Assembly: GCF_027579695.1 (NCBI RefSeq)
Contig: NC_083583.1
Coordinates: 2,263,625 to 2,327,624, forward strand
DNA: 64,000 nt
Reading direction: 5' to 3'
DNA from: Neoarius graeffei
Lineage: Eukaryota > Chordata > Actinopteri > Siluriformes > Ariidae
Below are positions 1 through 12,600 of this stretch, piece by piece. Position 1 is the first letter of the stretch; each line of letters starts with the position of its first letter. A program made the position numbers and the translations under genes. The notes below the pieces were generated by a model. The model was not told the origin of the DNA, made no database searches, and saw only the letters and a list, made by a program, of their open reading frames with translations.

Positions 1-380
1 GGAAGATATGACAAAAAAGACCTAAGACAGTTGAGCAACTAGAATCCTACATTAGACAAGAATGGGTTAACATTCCTCTCCCTAAACTTGAGCAACTTGT
101 CTCCTCAGTCCCCAGACGTTTACAGACTGTTGTAAAGAGAAAAGGGGATGTCTCACAGTGGGAAACATGGCCTTTTCCCAACTTTTTTGAGATGTGTTGT
201 TGTCATGAAATTTAAAATCACCTAATTTTTCTCTTTAAATGATACATTTTCTCAGTTTAAACATTTGATATGTCATCTATGTTCTATTCTGAATAAAATA
301 TGGAATTTTGAAACTTCCACATCATTGCATTCCATTTTTATTTACAACTTGAACTTTGTCCCAACTTTTTTATAATCAGG
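1..380. mobile_element. End fragment of an unidentified fish transposon
   Basis: AT-rich non-coding sequence with a terminal-looking stretch (CCCAACTTTTTT at about 360) that resembles the ends of dispersed repeats common in fish genomes. It contains GAATAAAATA near 290 and TTTTATTTAC near 337. It begins outside the window, so neither its family nor its other end can be judged. It lies just beyond the stop codon of slc7a6, so the 3' UTR of that gene may run into it; the minus-strand AATAAA at about 338-343 could serve as its polyadenylation signal. Confidence 0.35.
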
Positions 381-472
381 GTTGTAGTTAGTGTGTATGC
401 TCACTCGCACACACGTGAGATCTGGTGGCTCATGAGGCTGATGAAGCAGTTCTTTTAGACGTGATGGAGGAT

Positions 473-540
473 TTAATCCACTGGGTCCACATCTGTGAGC
501 ACGCAGAAACATGTGAACTGAGTGAATCGAGTGACAGAAC
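473..540 (-). CDS. slc7a6: slc7a6 terminal coding exon 9
   Basis: 68 nt, found by its acceptor (CTCTCCTGCAG) and phase 1. It encodes [20 protein letters not shown] plus Asp and then TAA at 475-473. The pattern TRxTQxxCFCVLTxxD matches the cytoplasmic C-terminus of SLC7A6. The tail after this block is shorter than in mammals. It is separated from exon 8 by a 5.9-kb intron made almost wholly of nested transposons. Confidence 0.85.
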
Positions 541-3500
541 CTGCAGGAGAGAGGAAACACAAATATGAAAAGTGACTCACACAGTCCACACCAGGGGGTT
601 CTGAACCTTTTTGATTCGAGTCCTCCAAACACTGAAGACAAAGAAAAAAAAATCATACAATTCGATGCTGTAAAAACAAGATTCAGTGAAACGATGACAG
701 AGATCACAAAATATGATCATGTCCATTAGAGCAGATGACTTCTTCTTTTGGCTGTTCCTGTTAGAGCTCTCTACAGCAGATAACGTCCCTCCGTCTCCTC
801 CTGTCCTCTGTATCTTCTTCTGTCACACCAACCGTCCTCGTGTCCTCCTTTGCCACATCCATAAATCTCATTTTTGCTCTTCCTCTTTTCCTTCAACCTG
901 CAACTCCATCTCCAGCATCCTTCTCCCTATATCCCCTGGATCTCTCCTCTGTACGTGTCCAAACCATCTCAATCTCGCCTCTCTCACTGTCTCCAAGTCG
1001 TCCTACACGCCCCGTCCCTCTAATATTCTCATTTCTAATCCTGTCCAACTTTGTCTCTCCCAGTGAGAATCTCAGCATCTTCAGCTCTGCTCCCTCCAGT
1101 TCAGCCTCCTGTCTTCGTGTCTCCAAAGCGAACACCATCACTGCTCTGACTGCTGTCTTCTACACTTTCACTCTTCTGTCACAGATCACTCCTGATCCTC
1201 TCCTCCATCCACTCCAACCTGCTCACACTCCCTCATTCACTTCTCTTCTACACTCACCATCATTCATTACAGCAGACGATATGACAAAAATCTCACATCA
1301 CAATTCTCAGATACACACGATACAAGATCACAATACACCTGTTAGGTTTGATAGCGATTTCCTAGCAATCCAAGATGTTGTATTTTATTTTTTAACAAAA
1401 ATACAATTAAAAAAAAAACCAACCAACCAAAAAACCCTGTCTGATTGTATATTTGATGCCTGCACATTTATTCATTTACTTTTATTTATATTTAAAAATA
1501 ACACAAAAAAATTGAAAATATGCAACACTGAATTTTTTTGAAATCTGGAAAAACATTTAATTTAAAATTAAAAAACATTCAGTTATTTAAAAAAGAAACA
1601 ATATTTAACACTGAAAGGAGACAGTTCTTTGAAAAAAATCTACAAAAAAGTTACTTTAAAATTGTGTAAAATTAAGTAGAAAAGTGGCACCAAATCAGCC
1701 ATTCAGCCAGTGTGTAATTATTAAAATAAGTGTAATAAAAATATCACAATATCTAAGAGAAGTATATTGAGACAGTTTATCACAATATTGACAGAGTGTC
1801 ATTCTACCCAGCCCTAATATCTACAGTCACCTCCAAAAGTGTTGGAATGGTAAGGCCAATTCTATTGTTTTTACTTTACACTGAAGATATTTGGGTTTGA
1901 GAAAAAGATGAATGAAACAATAGATCAGAATTTCAGCTTTCATTTCCTGATCTTTACATCTAGACTGTTCAACAACTTAAAATATGGAACCTTGTGTTTG
2001 AACCCACAATTGTTTCAAGTGAGCAAAAATACTGGAACATGCAATTGACAGGTGTTTCTTATTAGCCAGCTCTTTCCTGTTAGATTGATTTTTTTTAAGG
2101 CAAGGCAAGTTTATTTCTATAGCGTGTTTCATACCCAATGGCAGTTCAATGTGCTTTACAGAGGTAAAAGCAAAACAGTAAACAATAGAAAATAAAATTA
2201 CATAAAATAAATGGGGAAGAAGAGAGAAAAAAATAAGAATTAAACAATAGTAGAAATAAAATAATAAAATGAAGTAAAAATTCAGTAAAAAACAGCAGAA
2301 TAAAATGGAATAAAAGTTAAGTAAAGTTTAAAACATGTAAAGATGACAATATTAATAATTTAGCAGAAAGCATCTGAGAACAGCTTGGTCTTTAGTCTAG
2401 ATTTGAAGCTGCCAACAGCAGGAGCATTTTTAATGTCCTCTGGCAGTTGGTTCCATAGCTGTACTGCATAGTAGCTAAAAGCTGCTTCACCACACTTTGT
2501 TTTAACAACAGGTTTTAACAGTAAATTTTTCTGCTGTGATCTGGTAGATCTGATTGGGTTAGGCCGCTGCAACATATCAGAGAGGTAATTGGGCCCTGTA
2601 CCATTTAGAGATTTGTACACCAGCAGCAATGCTTTAAAGTCAATTCTGTAGCTTACTGGAAGCCAGTGAAGGGACCTTAGAATTGGAGTAATGTGCTCTG
2701 TTCTTTTTGTTCGTGTGAGAACCCTCGCCGCTGCATTTTGAACCAGCTGAAGTCGTTTGATGGTCTTTTTTGGCAGGCCTGTGAAAAGGCCATTGCAGTA
2801 GTCAACCCTACTAGAGATGAAGGCATGGATACGTTTTTCCACATAATTTTTTGACATAAGTCCTCTTAGTTTGGAAATGTTTTTTAGGTGATAAAATGCC
2901 GATTTAGTAATTAATAGCTCTGAATGTCTGCTCTTGGTCTGAGTCCTGGGTTTCAATTATAAAGTCCGCATTTGTTGTTCAAAAGGATAAACCAACATAC
3001 AGACCAAAGAGCTGACTACTGGAAAAAAAGCAAGACATCTTGAAGCTGAGAAAAGAAGAACCGCACAAGCACTGGGCATAGCCAATACAATAACATGGAA
3101 TGTCCTTAAAAATAAAGAAACCAGACATGAAACAGGTCAGCCAAGGAAAACAGCAGCAGCTGATGACAAACACTGAGAGCTGTGAAGAAAAACCCCAAAA
3201 CAACAGTCAGTGACATCACCAACAACCTCCACAAAGCAGCGGTGGAAGAACAACAATCCACTGTTCAAGAAAACAGAGCAGAAATATAAAGACCATAAAA
3301 GAAGATATAAACCTCATCAGCAGTAAAACTCAGAAGACTGATTAGAATTCACAAAGAAATACAGAGATGGTCCACAAATGTTCTGGGGACAAAATTAACC
3401 TCAACAAAAGTGATGGAAAGACCAAAGTGTGGAGAGAGAAAGGATCTGCTCATGATCCACAATCCATGGTGGAGGTCGTGTCATGGCTTGGGCTTCATGG

Positions 3501-6500
3501 CTGCTTCTGGAACAGACTCACTAATCTTTACTGATGATGGATCTCATGATGGTGTCAGTAGAATTAATTCAGAAATCAATTTACACAGAAAGGGATGGCA
3601 CGGTGGTATAGTCAGTCCCCCCAGGATTCCGCGGGCCTTTTTTGTGATTGTTGCGGGCTAAAATGTCTGATGTTGCAGGGGGTTTTCCAAAAAATTGTGA
3701 TGAAAGTTGCAGTGTTTTTTACGTTTTTGTTGCGATTACATTGCGGGAGGAAGTGAAAGTTGCGAGAAATTGTTGCGATTTTCTCTTTTTGTGATTAAAA
3801 TTGAGTGATATGTTAAATATTAAGTTATTACTGAAAAACTATTGATTAAAAGAACAAAGACACTGAGAAATGGTCCTATAAACAACTTTACCAATATAAA
3901 AGATTACCAGGACTACAAAAATGCAGAAAAATAGGCTTTACTTATCCAAATGCACCTGTTGGTTCAAAAGTTAAAGTGCAGAGAACCTCACAGCACAACA
4001 TGAAGTTACCTTAAAATATAATATAAATGCCTCAGCTTTCATGTAAGAAAAAAAAACTATTAATACTAGTACTGTGTGCAGGCAGTCTCTCCTGAAGACT
4101 AAATTAAACAATTATTATAAACTAATAAAATAAATGGCTCAGGCTTCATAGAAAAAAAAAACAATTTGAACAGAATCTCACAGTATGATGCTGAAGCTGC
4201 CTAAACAATGGAAAATAAAATCCCATTTTGGCAAAAATGTTGGCATCCATTAATTTCTTGTATTAAGTAAAAAAATAATGTAAAGTGCACACAGTTCTTC
4301 ACTGTAAACATAACACACTTTCTGTAACAGAATTTAAGCCTACATAAACACTGACTCGCACATGCAGTGTTGCCAGATACTGCTGACGTTTTCCAGCCCA
4401 AAATATGTTCAAACCCACCAAAATGCACTTGAAACCCCCCAACTGGGAGGGATACCACCCAATCTGGCAACATTGGAAGTAAGGCGGAAGGTAGTTTGTC
4501 GATGTCACCTCAAGACAATGCCAACGATTGGTCAAATCTGCAGGAAAGTTGCGGTGACTGGATATAATTGCAACACCGCCCTGAATTCGCGGGGATTGGT
4601 TGAATTTGCATTGAAGTTGCAAATCGCAACATTGTGAAATCCTGGAGGGTCTGTGTAGTGGTTAGCACTGTCGCCTCACAGCAAGAAGGTCCTGGGTTTG
4701 AGCCCCATGGCCGGCGAGGGCCTTTCTGTGTGGAGTTTGCATGTTCTCCCCGTGTCCGCGTGGGTTTCCTCCGGGTGCTCCGGTTTCCCCCACAGTCCAA
4801 AGACATGCAGGTTAGGTTAACTGGTGACTCTAAATTGACCGTAGGTGTGAATGTGAGTGTGAATGGTTGTCTGTGTCTATGTGTCAGCCCTGTGATGACC
4901 TGGCGACTTGTCCAGGGTGAACCCCGCCTTTCGCCCGTAGTCAGCTGGGATAGGCTCCAGCTCGCCTGCGACCCTGTACAGGATAAGCGCTTACGGATAA
5001 TGGATGGATGGAATTTACACAGAAATGTATCCAAACTAATTGGGAGGAACCTCATCATGCATCAAACTCCCATGGTTACCAGAGGACCAGCCCCCCACTG
5101 AAACCCTACCTATGTAATAGGCGAGAGGCTGAGGGCTACAGAAACGGAGATCAGCACCACATAATGCACCATATGGTGCCAGAAGGACTTTAGATAGACT
5201 TAGGGCGTATTCACACCTACGTTGTTTGGTCCGGACCAAACGAACCAAATTTCCCTTGGTCCGGACCTTTTGGGTTGGTCTGAATACAAACCACCGAACT
5301 CTGGTCCGGACCAAACAAGCGGACCGAGACCGAGCTGCAAGGTCGGACTCGGTCTGGACCAAAGGAACCCTGGTGCGGACCTTTTGGAGGTGTGAAAGCA
5401 GACCGGACCTAATACAACAGTTTTGCTTTTTTGTACCTCGGGAGCTTCCGTCGTTTGTCGAGCATTATGGGAAACAGAGTCTTGACACTCCACCGCAAAG
5501 TGCAAACACTGTTTCAGTTGTCAAGGGAACCTTACAACAGTCGTTCAGTCATTCAGACCAGTGGTAGGCTAGACTACAGAGTACAAAAAATGAGTAGGGG
5601 GCAAACGTGGGCCGAGGAAGAAATGCGTACCCTTGTGGATATATGGGCAGATGTCCACATATCTGAGCTTTTGGAGAGAACACACAAAAATGCCGACGTG
5701 TTTGCTGTATTCAGTGAGAAAATGAAGGAGAAGGGGTTCACGCGCTCCCCAGAACAGCGCTTTGTGCGCGTGTCGTCTCTGACCAATAGCTGAACGACCT
5801 CAGGGCGCGTGGCTTTGTTGACAAATTTTGGTCCGCTTACTAAAATGTACAGTGTGAAAGCGAACCGCACCAAAATGAAAAAATAAAAAAAACATTTGGT
5901 TCGGACCAAAGCAAGTGAACTATTGAACTTTCCTGGTCTGAATACACCCTTAGACTTCATCATGCATCAAGACAATGACCCAAAACACACTGCAACACAA
6001 CATGGGACTTCATCAGGGAGAAAAAGTGGGAGGTTTTAGACTGGACGAGTCCATCAGCAGACCTGAACCCAACTGAGCAGCATTTCACCTCCTGAAGAGG
6101 AGACTGAAGGGAGAACCCCACCCCAAAAACAAACAAACAAACAAACAAACAAACAAACTGAAAGAATCTGCACTATTTTCATGGAAAAGCATCACAGAAG
6201 AATAATGCAACAGTTTGGTTTGGAGACATCACTGGATCACCACAAGTGAAACAAAAGTGCTATTTACTTTAAGACCATCTGTTCCAATACTTTTGTTCAC
6301 TGAAAAATTGGATGGTCTGCTGCTAAAGGTGTCATGGGCCAAGTCGTTGAACTCATCAAGATGTAAATATCAGGAAACAAAAGCTGAAATTCTGAAAGTC
6401 TGTGTTTAAGAGCGCAAGCGAGCAGCTGAAATACTCACGCAGCACTGCGGCGACGAACGGTGGCCGTTTGGACTCAGGAAGGTGAATCCCCAGGAAGTAA

Positions 6501-9359
6501 ACAGGAACACCCGAGAGGGCGATGGCGATGCCGATGAAGGAGTTGAGCGTGTCGCTGTAGAGGGGCACTGCAACCAGGAACACCGTACACAAGCAGAACA
6601 CCACAGGGTACACCAGAGACAACTGTACATACACAAACACACACAAAAAAATTACCAGTTATTAATGTATTTCTCCCACAGTGGTGTGGTGTGGATTGTG
6701 ATTGGTCAGAAGGGAAGGTGCTGATTAATTCTCTAGAACAGCAGCTCTGAGAGTACCACAGGTTTATTTATAATTAATGCGCTCATTCTGATACGTTATT
6801 GTTTCTATAGTAACGGCTCATTCATAGGGACGTGTCTGGCAAATCCACCACCATAAAATGTGTTACTTTACTTTTACGTTAAAATGTTAAGTTGTTCAAG
6901 TGTAAACTTTACATTCGCCTATACACCCACTCCATTATACTTCCTATTGAGCACGTACTGTATAATTTAGAAGAAACCTTTATTTGTCACATGCACACTT
7001 CAAGCACAGTGAAATTCATCCTCTGCATTTAACCCATCTGAAGCAGTGAACACACACACACACTCAGAGCAGTGGGCAGCCACACCAGAGCGCCCGGGGA
7101 GCAGTCAGGGGTTCGGTACCTCGCTCAAGGGCACCTCAGCCCAAGGCCGCCCCACGTTAACCTAACTGCATGTCTTTGGACTGTGGGGGAAACCGGAGCA
7201 CTCGGAGGAAACCCACGCAGACACGGGGAGAACATGCAAACTCCACACAGAAAGGCCCTCGCTGGCCACGGGGCTCGAACCCGGGACCTTCTTGCTGTGA
7301 GGCAACAGTGCTAACCACTACACCACTACACAATTTATTCAATATTTTAGTTTCATTTATTCCCCTATACACATGCGATAATACTATAAATTGTCCAGTG
7401 TTGTGTGTATTAATGTGTGCATACTAAAATCTCATGACACATAAAACTGAAACTACAGCAGTTTATGTTAAAAATCACACAGCAGATGTTTTCCACACTG
7501 TAACAGAAGGATAATCAAACAGCTCGGCACCTTCAGAGGTCGCGGTCTGTCCGGATCTTTCCAGCGTAAGTAGATCTGTCCAGCGATGGACAGACCGACA
7601 AAGAACCAGTAGCTGAAGCTGTAGTAGTTAATGAGCTGGAACACATCCTGCACGGTCAGGTAGATCAGAGCCATAGCACACTGCGAGCACAAAAACAACG
7701 TCTGAGATCAGCAATAAGGAGAGACATGACCACCAGGGGGTGCTAGAGCATCTATATGTCTTCATAAAGAAATCAGGGTTGATTCTTATTGATTACAAAC
7801 ATCTAAACCTGCAATTTGCATCTCACCCTACGTTTACAGGTCTCTTGTGGGTGTGGTCTGACTGCTACCATTCTCACAGGTGGGTGTGGCCTGTCATGTG
7901 TATTTTAATTCCGATTAAAAGTGGTAGTAGCCACTACCACTGAATAGTGAATTCAAGTCCCTGGGGTCAACTGTGCAGGAAAATGGGAGCTGCGATAGTG
8001 AGGTGAGAAAGAGAGCGCAGGCAGGGTGGAGCAGTTGGAGAAGGATTTCGGGAGTCATTTGTGATAGGAAAGTCCCAGCAGAAGTGAAAGGTAAGCTGTA
8101 TAAGACAGTAGTGAGACCAGCTGTGATGTATGGATTGGAGACCGTACCCTTAACGAAGAGACAGGAGGCAAAGTTGGAGGTGGCGGAGTTGAGGATGTTA
8201 AGGTTTGCGATGGGAGGTTGGACAGGATAAGGAACGAGCACATCAGAGGGACAGCACATGTGGAGAGCTTGGGAATGAAGCTAAGAGAGATGAGACTGAG
8301 ATGGTCTGGGCACATCCTGAGAAGAGATGCAGAGCATGTGGGAAGGAGAATGTTGAGGATGGAGCTGCCAGGCAAACGAAAATGAGGAAGTCCAAAGAGG
8401 AGATACATGGATGTGGTGAGAGAGGACATGAAAGTGGCAGGTGTGGTAGAGAAGGATACGGAAGACAGGGAGCAATGGAGATGAACGATCCGCTGTGGCG
8501 ACCCCTAATCGGGAGCAGCCAGAAGAAGAAGAAGAAGAAGAAGAAAGAAGAAAAGTAGTAGTAGCCAGAATGTATACAATTTACAATATTACACACTTGG
8601 CTTCATTCTCAGGTTAGATTAGCAAAGCGAGCTAACTGTGCTTGAGATCGTAAGGTGCAGTTGTGGTTGACAGGAGAAGATGAAACCACACATCAGACTT
8701 TCCTGCAGTTTTTTCCAGAAACTAAGTGCAGGGAGGAGCTAAAGGTGTGGGCGGGGAACTGAAGAAACGTCGGACTACACGCGCTGTAGGATCAGTCTGA
8801 GGAATCAGGAGAGATGATGGTTTGGATCTATCGCTTCTTTACTGAGTCACACCTGCAGATTTTACACAGAACTCAGAACATTTTTCAGTTCAAACATCAT
8901 GTACTGCTGAAACTGTGGTTCCTTGATGTTCATGCACAGAGAAAACATATGATCACCCTTCATGTTATCATGTGCAAGAGTGAATTACACCAAATTATAT
9001 CCATTATCAGTCATTTTTAGATATAACTGGGATTAAAATGAAGATCATGCCCATCTTCTGAGACACAATCTGGCAACCAAAGTAAAATGTGGTATAACAC
9101 ACAAGGGTTTAAACCTCTGGCGAAACTGCTCATGCAGGTTTGATAAATATTTAAATACACTATTTGAAATTAATTCTGTTATTAAGTTAGCATGCTAGCA
9201 TGGAATTTTCTCACGCATTGATTTCACACAGACTGGAGACAGAGCCAGAATAGAGATGAACCAGGGGTGAGCGAGTGAGAGGGTTTTTTTTTTTATTTAA
9301 ATGCCATGTAGCCTCAGGTGCTGAAATAATTGGGAAAAAAAACATTTTTAGCAGATATT

Positions 9360-9410
<51 letters not shown>

Positions 9411-9598
9411 GTCAACTAAATGAACTGCTTTAAAAGACACATGACAGAAACTCCAACACTTTTGGTGGTGGCACCATTTTAAAAACATCATCCAAGGTAT
9501 TTTGCAAGCAAAAAAAGTTATTTTTTGGTGTTGAACCCCAGGCAGCAGAGTAAAATGTGCCTGATTGTCAACAACGTCTTACAAATATGGCATGTTGG

Positions 9599-9673
<75 letters not shown>

Positions 9674-12600
9674 TCTACAGTATATGGGTGGAGCCTCAGA
9701 TGTCCAATCAGACACCTGTTGTACACCACTTGATCATGTCCATTTTGGATTGGGGATAAGCGTGTCTGATATGATTCAAGCTTGTACTTACGTTGAAGAG
9801 GAGAGCAGGAATGGGTGTGAACCTCTGCACATGAATCATTGATAAAGCATCAGGGAGATGACCTTCCTGAGAGCCGACAAAGTAAAGCCTAAAATACAGT
9901 CGCACATTCTGTAAAAGTTTAAAAACAACCCACACACAACAATACAATTATGAGCATGCTAAATAATAATAATAATAAACCAGGAAATGGAGATGGTGTG
10001 TGTTTGTATTTACCTCCACCAACAGTGTTGGAGGAGGTTATGTTTTTGCCTCCGTTTGTTCCTAACGTCACTCAAAGTAATGAATGGATTTTGATGAAAT
10101 ATTGAGGAAAGGTGGACCAAGGAACAACTGATTAGATTTTGATCTAAATCCGGACATGTGGCTTGGCGGAGGTCTGAACTCCACAGAGTGTCTTCTGGTG
10201 TATTGAGGAATGAATCTGACCTGGACGATGAGATGATGGAGGAGTTGAGTCCACCGTAGCAGGACAGAGCCACAGCGATGGGGATAGTCCAGCTCATTAC
10301 TCCTAAAGTGTGATCAGCAAACGTCTGCAAGAGTACACACCCACACACAGTTTTATATATCATTTTTTTAAATAGTTCCCCATGGGTTTTATTCCCCTTA
10401 TACAACAGGAAGTGAGTATAGCATAGCAACTATAAAGTCGTTTCCTCACCCACCTCTTTATCTCTCTTGAAGTACAAAAAAAAGCCGCAACTTGTCATGC
10501 ACATTACCAATTAAATGAAAAAAAAGTGTAAACTCCTCTGTCCTGAAGATGTCAAGAAAACTCAAAGTTCCAGCTTCACCTCGGACACTGGAGACTCCTT
10601 CCAGAAGCATTAGCATAATTACTGAATACAAATAATGAGTTCCTGTGAGTGAGCCGTTACTATAGAAATGATAATGTCAGCGCCTAAAGGCGGAGCTCCT
10701 GATGAGCTTATGAGCAAAATATTAGCAAAAGCACAAAATCCCCCTGAATAAACACCAGCACATTTATTATGGTGAGACTCTGCTGGGTGCCTGGGGGACA
10801 GCAGTGAACAGCGCTTTCACTTTACATCAGTAGTGGGTTTCCCAAAAGCCTCTTAACGCTAAGAGCATCTTAACTAGGAGAGAGAAAGAGAGAGAGTGTT
10901 CATTGTGCTGCTCACTCTACCATTTAACGATGATCTTTGTGCTGCGATGCTTTTGGGAAACTCAGGCCACTACTATAGAGATCTTGCAGTCACATGACCA
11001 GAAAGTGCACAACCGCCATCTTGTCAGTCAAAAACACCGCTGAATACTGCTGCACTCGTGTACAGAATGGATCAATTTCAACCGACGGACTACACGGCTC
11101 ATTTTTCTAATGAACAGATAACTAGATATATGTCTAAAATAAACGATCTACAGATTTGTGACCCTTATGGCTTACCGGACGGAGTTTTCACGACTGGATT
11201 TTGAACTGCCAGCGGAATACCCAGACGTGTATAATTACCTCATTAACTTTCCCTCGCTGTTCAGTGGTGAAGCACTGCGTGCTTATAAATCTCTGCACAG
11301 TTATCTCTACAGAAATTCAGGATTTGTCAGCGACTCAGATGTGGCATCTTGTAAACAAGAAAATGATCCTCACTGGATGGGTAAGTCACTTAAGTATTGA
11401 GTATAGCACTGACCAGCTGATTATAGAATAAGGTAATTCCAAATCGTCCGTGTTGTTTACATGGATCTGGCGTTGGAGCGGTAGAGGCTTGGCAGTGGAG
11501 ATTTGAGTGGCTGTTTTCTGAGCTTAGTCAACAGGCCGGCTCTGCCTGTAGCCTCGCTTTTGCTTCGGCTCCCGGCGCCGCCTCCTTCGCTTTGCTTCCG
11601 ATAACAATCCACGGAGACCCCGCTGGCCTTGCAATCTGGTCTCGTCCGGAATGTTTTTTTTTTCTCATCCGGAATGTTGTGCATGCGATGGAAATTGCTA
11701 CAAACCGTCATTTTCTGCTGGAAACCAATGTCCAGTAAGTCCATACGGTTGTAGTGGATATTGAAGTCCGGTACAGACGAACAACACGCAAAAATACACA
11801 CAAAAAACATAAAAAACGTGCACAGGTAGGGAGAGCTTGTAGCCGCAGCCGTTGTAGTAGAATTGTATATAGTAGGGTTTTCCAGAAGAAAAGGTAGAAG
11901 TAAAAGCAGAAGTAGAACCAGAAGTAGAAGTAGAAGGCGGAATATGGCGTTTGACCTCCAAGATGGCGTCTGTCACAATCTGGATCGGCTGTGACGTCAC
12001 ATGCAAGATCTCTATAGAGTCACCATCCAATATTACTGGACATAAGAACTAATTGATATCGATCGGCAATAGGTTTAGATTATATAACACTAAGGAAAGA
12101 TGTTCAGAATTGCTATTAAACAGTACAATAAATGACGTTTACACAAGTGTGTACAGTCAGAAATCATTCAGGTTTAAAAAAAAAAAGCACCCTCAATGCA
12201 AAGATGCGTTGCTGCTCTGACCCCCCCAAATCAAATTTTCTGTAAAATGTGTTAGTAAATAATCCCACATTATTTTTTAAAAAGCAAATTAAAAATACGT
12301 GCTGGATAAAAAACCCCATCTATCTTATGGAAATTTCATGAGCTGATTTGCATATTAATAAGCTCCAGCTTTCCAGCCGGAGACGCTTCTGGCTATGATA
12401 CAAATCTGATCAGGATCCAGACACGAAACATGAAACCTCTAAGGTATAAACACACCACAGCCACAGCGTCACTGCTGAGGATGGAGCTCATGTCCAGCAC
12501 AGTGTAGTAGGCCACGTTGGTCAGGACGTAGATGACGGTGACGATGGGCATGGACACTGCTATGGCCCAAGGAAGATTCCTGAACACAAACACAACACTT

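Larger units (their letters stand above)
3592..5011 (+). mobile_element. AFC-type tRNA-derived SINE, interrupted by another element
   Basis: Flanked by a perfect 14-bp target duplication, AATTTACACAGAAA, at 3578-3591 and 5012-5025. The head carries the tRNA-like promoter (GTGTAGTGGTTAGCACTGTC and GGGTTTGAGCCCC) and the tail ends in TGGATGG units. The body is split after 3612 by the 1041-bp element at 3613-4653. Without that insert the SINE is about 380 bp. Confidence 0.85.
5066..5956 (+). mobile_element. Retroposon 3' fragment with 14-bp target duplication, holding a MITE
   Basis: The Tc1 sequence TCATCATGCATCAA occurs at 5052-5065 and again at 5957-5970, marking an insertion. The inserted non-MITE part (about 5066-5202) reads CCCATGGTTACCAGAGGACC to GGTGCCAGAAGGACTTTAGA and resembles the 3' end of a dispersed fish retroposon whose class I cannot fix. 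The Harbinger MITE at 5203-5949 sits inside it. Confidence 0.55.
1824..6402 (+). mobile_element. Tc1-like transposon, broken into pieces by later insertions
   Basis: Starts after a TA at 1822-1823 with CAGTCACCTCCAAAAGTGTT. Its coding remains read on the plus strand in degenerate form: helix-turn-helix region near 2960-3230, DDE region near 3440-3600 and 5950-6120 (GACAATGACCCAAAACACAC is the QDNDPKHT block). The inner inverted repeat is recognisable: CAGAATTTCAGCTTTCATTT (about 1927) pairs with the complement of the stretch at 6364-6401. The outermost right end is missing. Interruptions: an L2 fragment, a SINE holding further elements, and a retroposon holding a Harbinger MITE. Confidence 0.8.

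Noticed and set aside
713-1541. Plus-strand frames of 117 and 233 codons
   Set aside because: They are antisense to the RTE-like LINE remnant and show Ser/Pro/Leu-rich composition typical of shadow frames.
2360-2956. A 198-codon minus-strand frame as one gene
   Set aside because: It is an L2 LINE end fused by chance to Tc1 sequence; the first 15 or so residues come from the transposon into which the LINE inserted.
8205-8558. Lys/Glu-rich plus-strand frame of 117 codons
   Set aside because: Out-of-frame reading of the RTE-like C-terminus followed by its GAA tail.
9361-9410. CRISPR-like or regularly spaced array
   Set aside because: Simple CAAT microsatellite without spacers; the organism is a vertebrate. 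The 40-bp monomers near 29.5 and 32.4 kb are contiguous tandems, not repeat-spacer arrays.
9518-9842. Ile/Tyr repeat proteins
   Set aside because: Translations of the (AT)n-(AC)n microsatellite.
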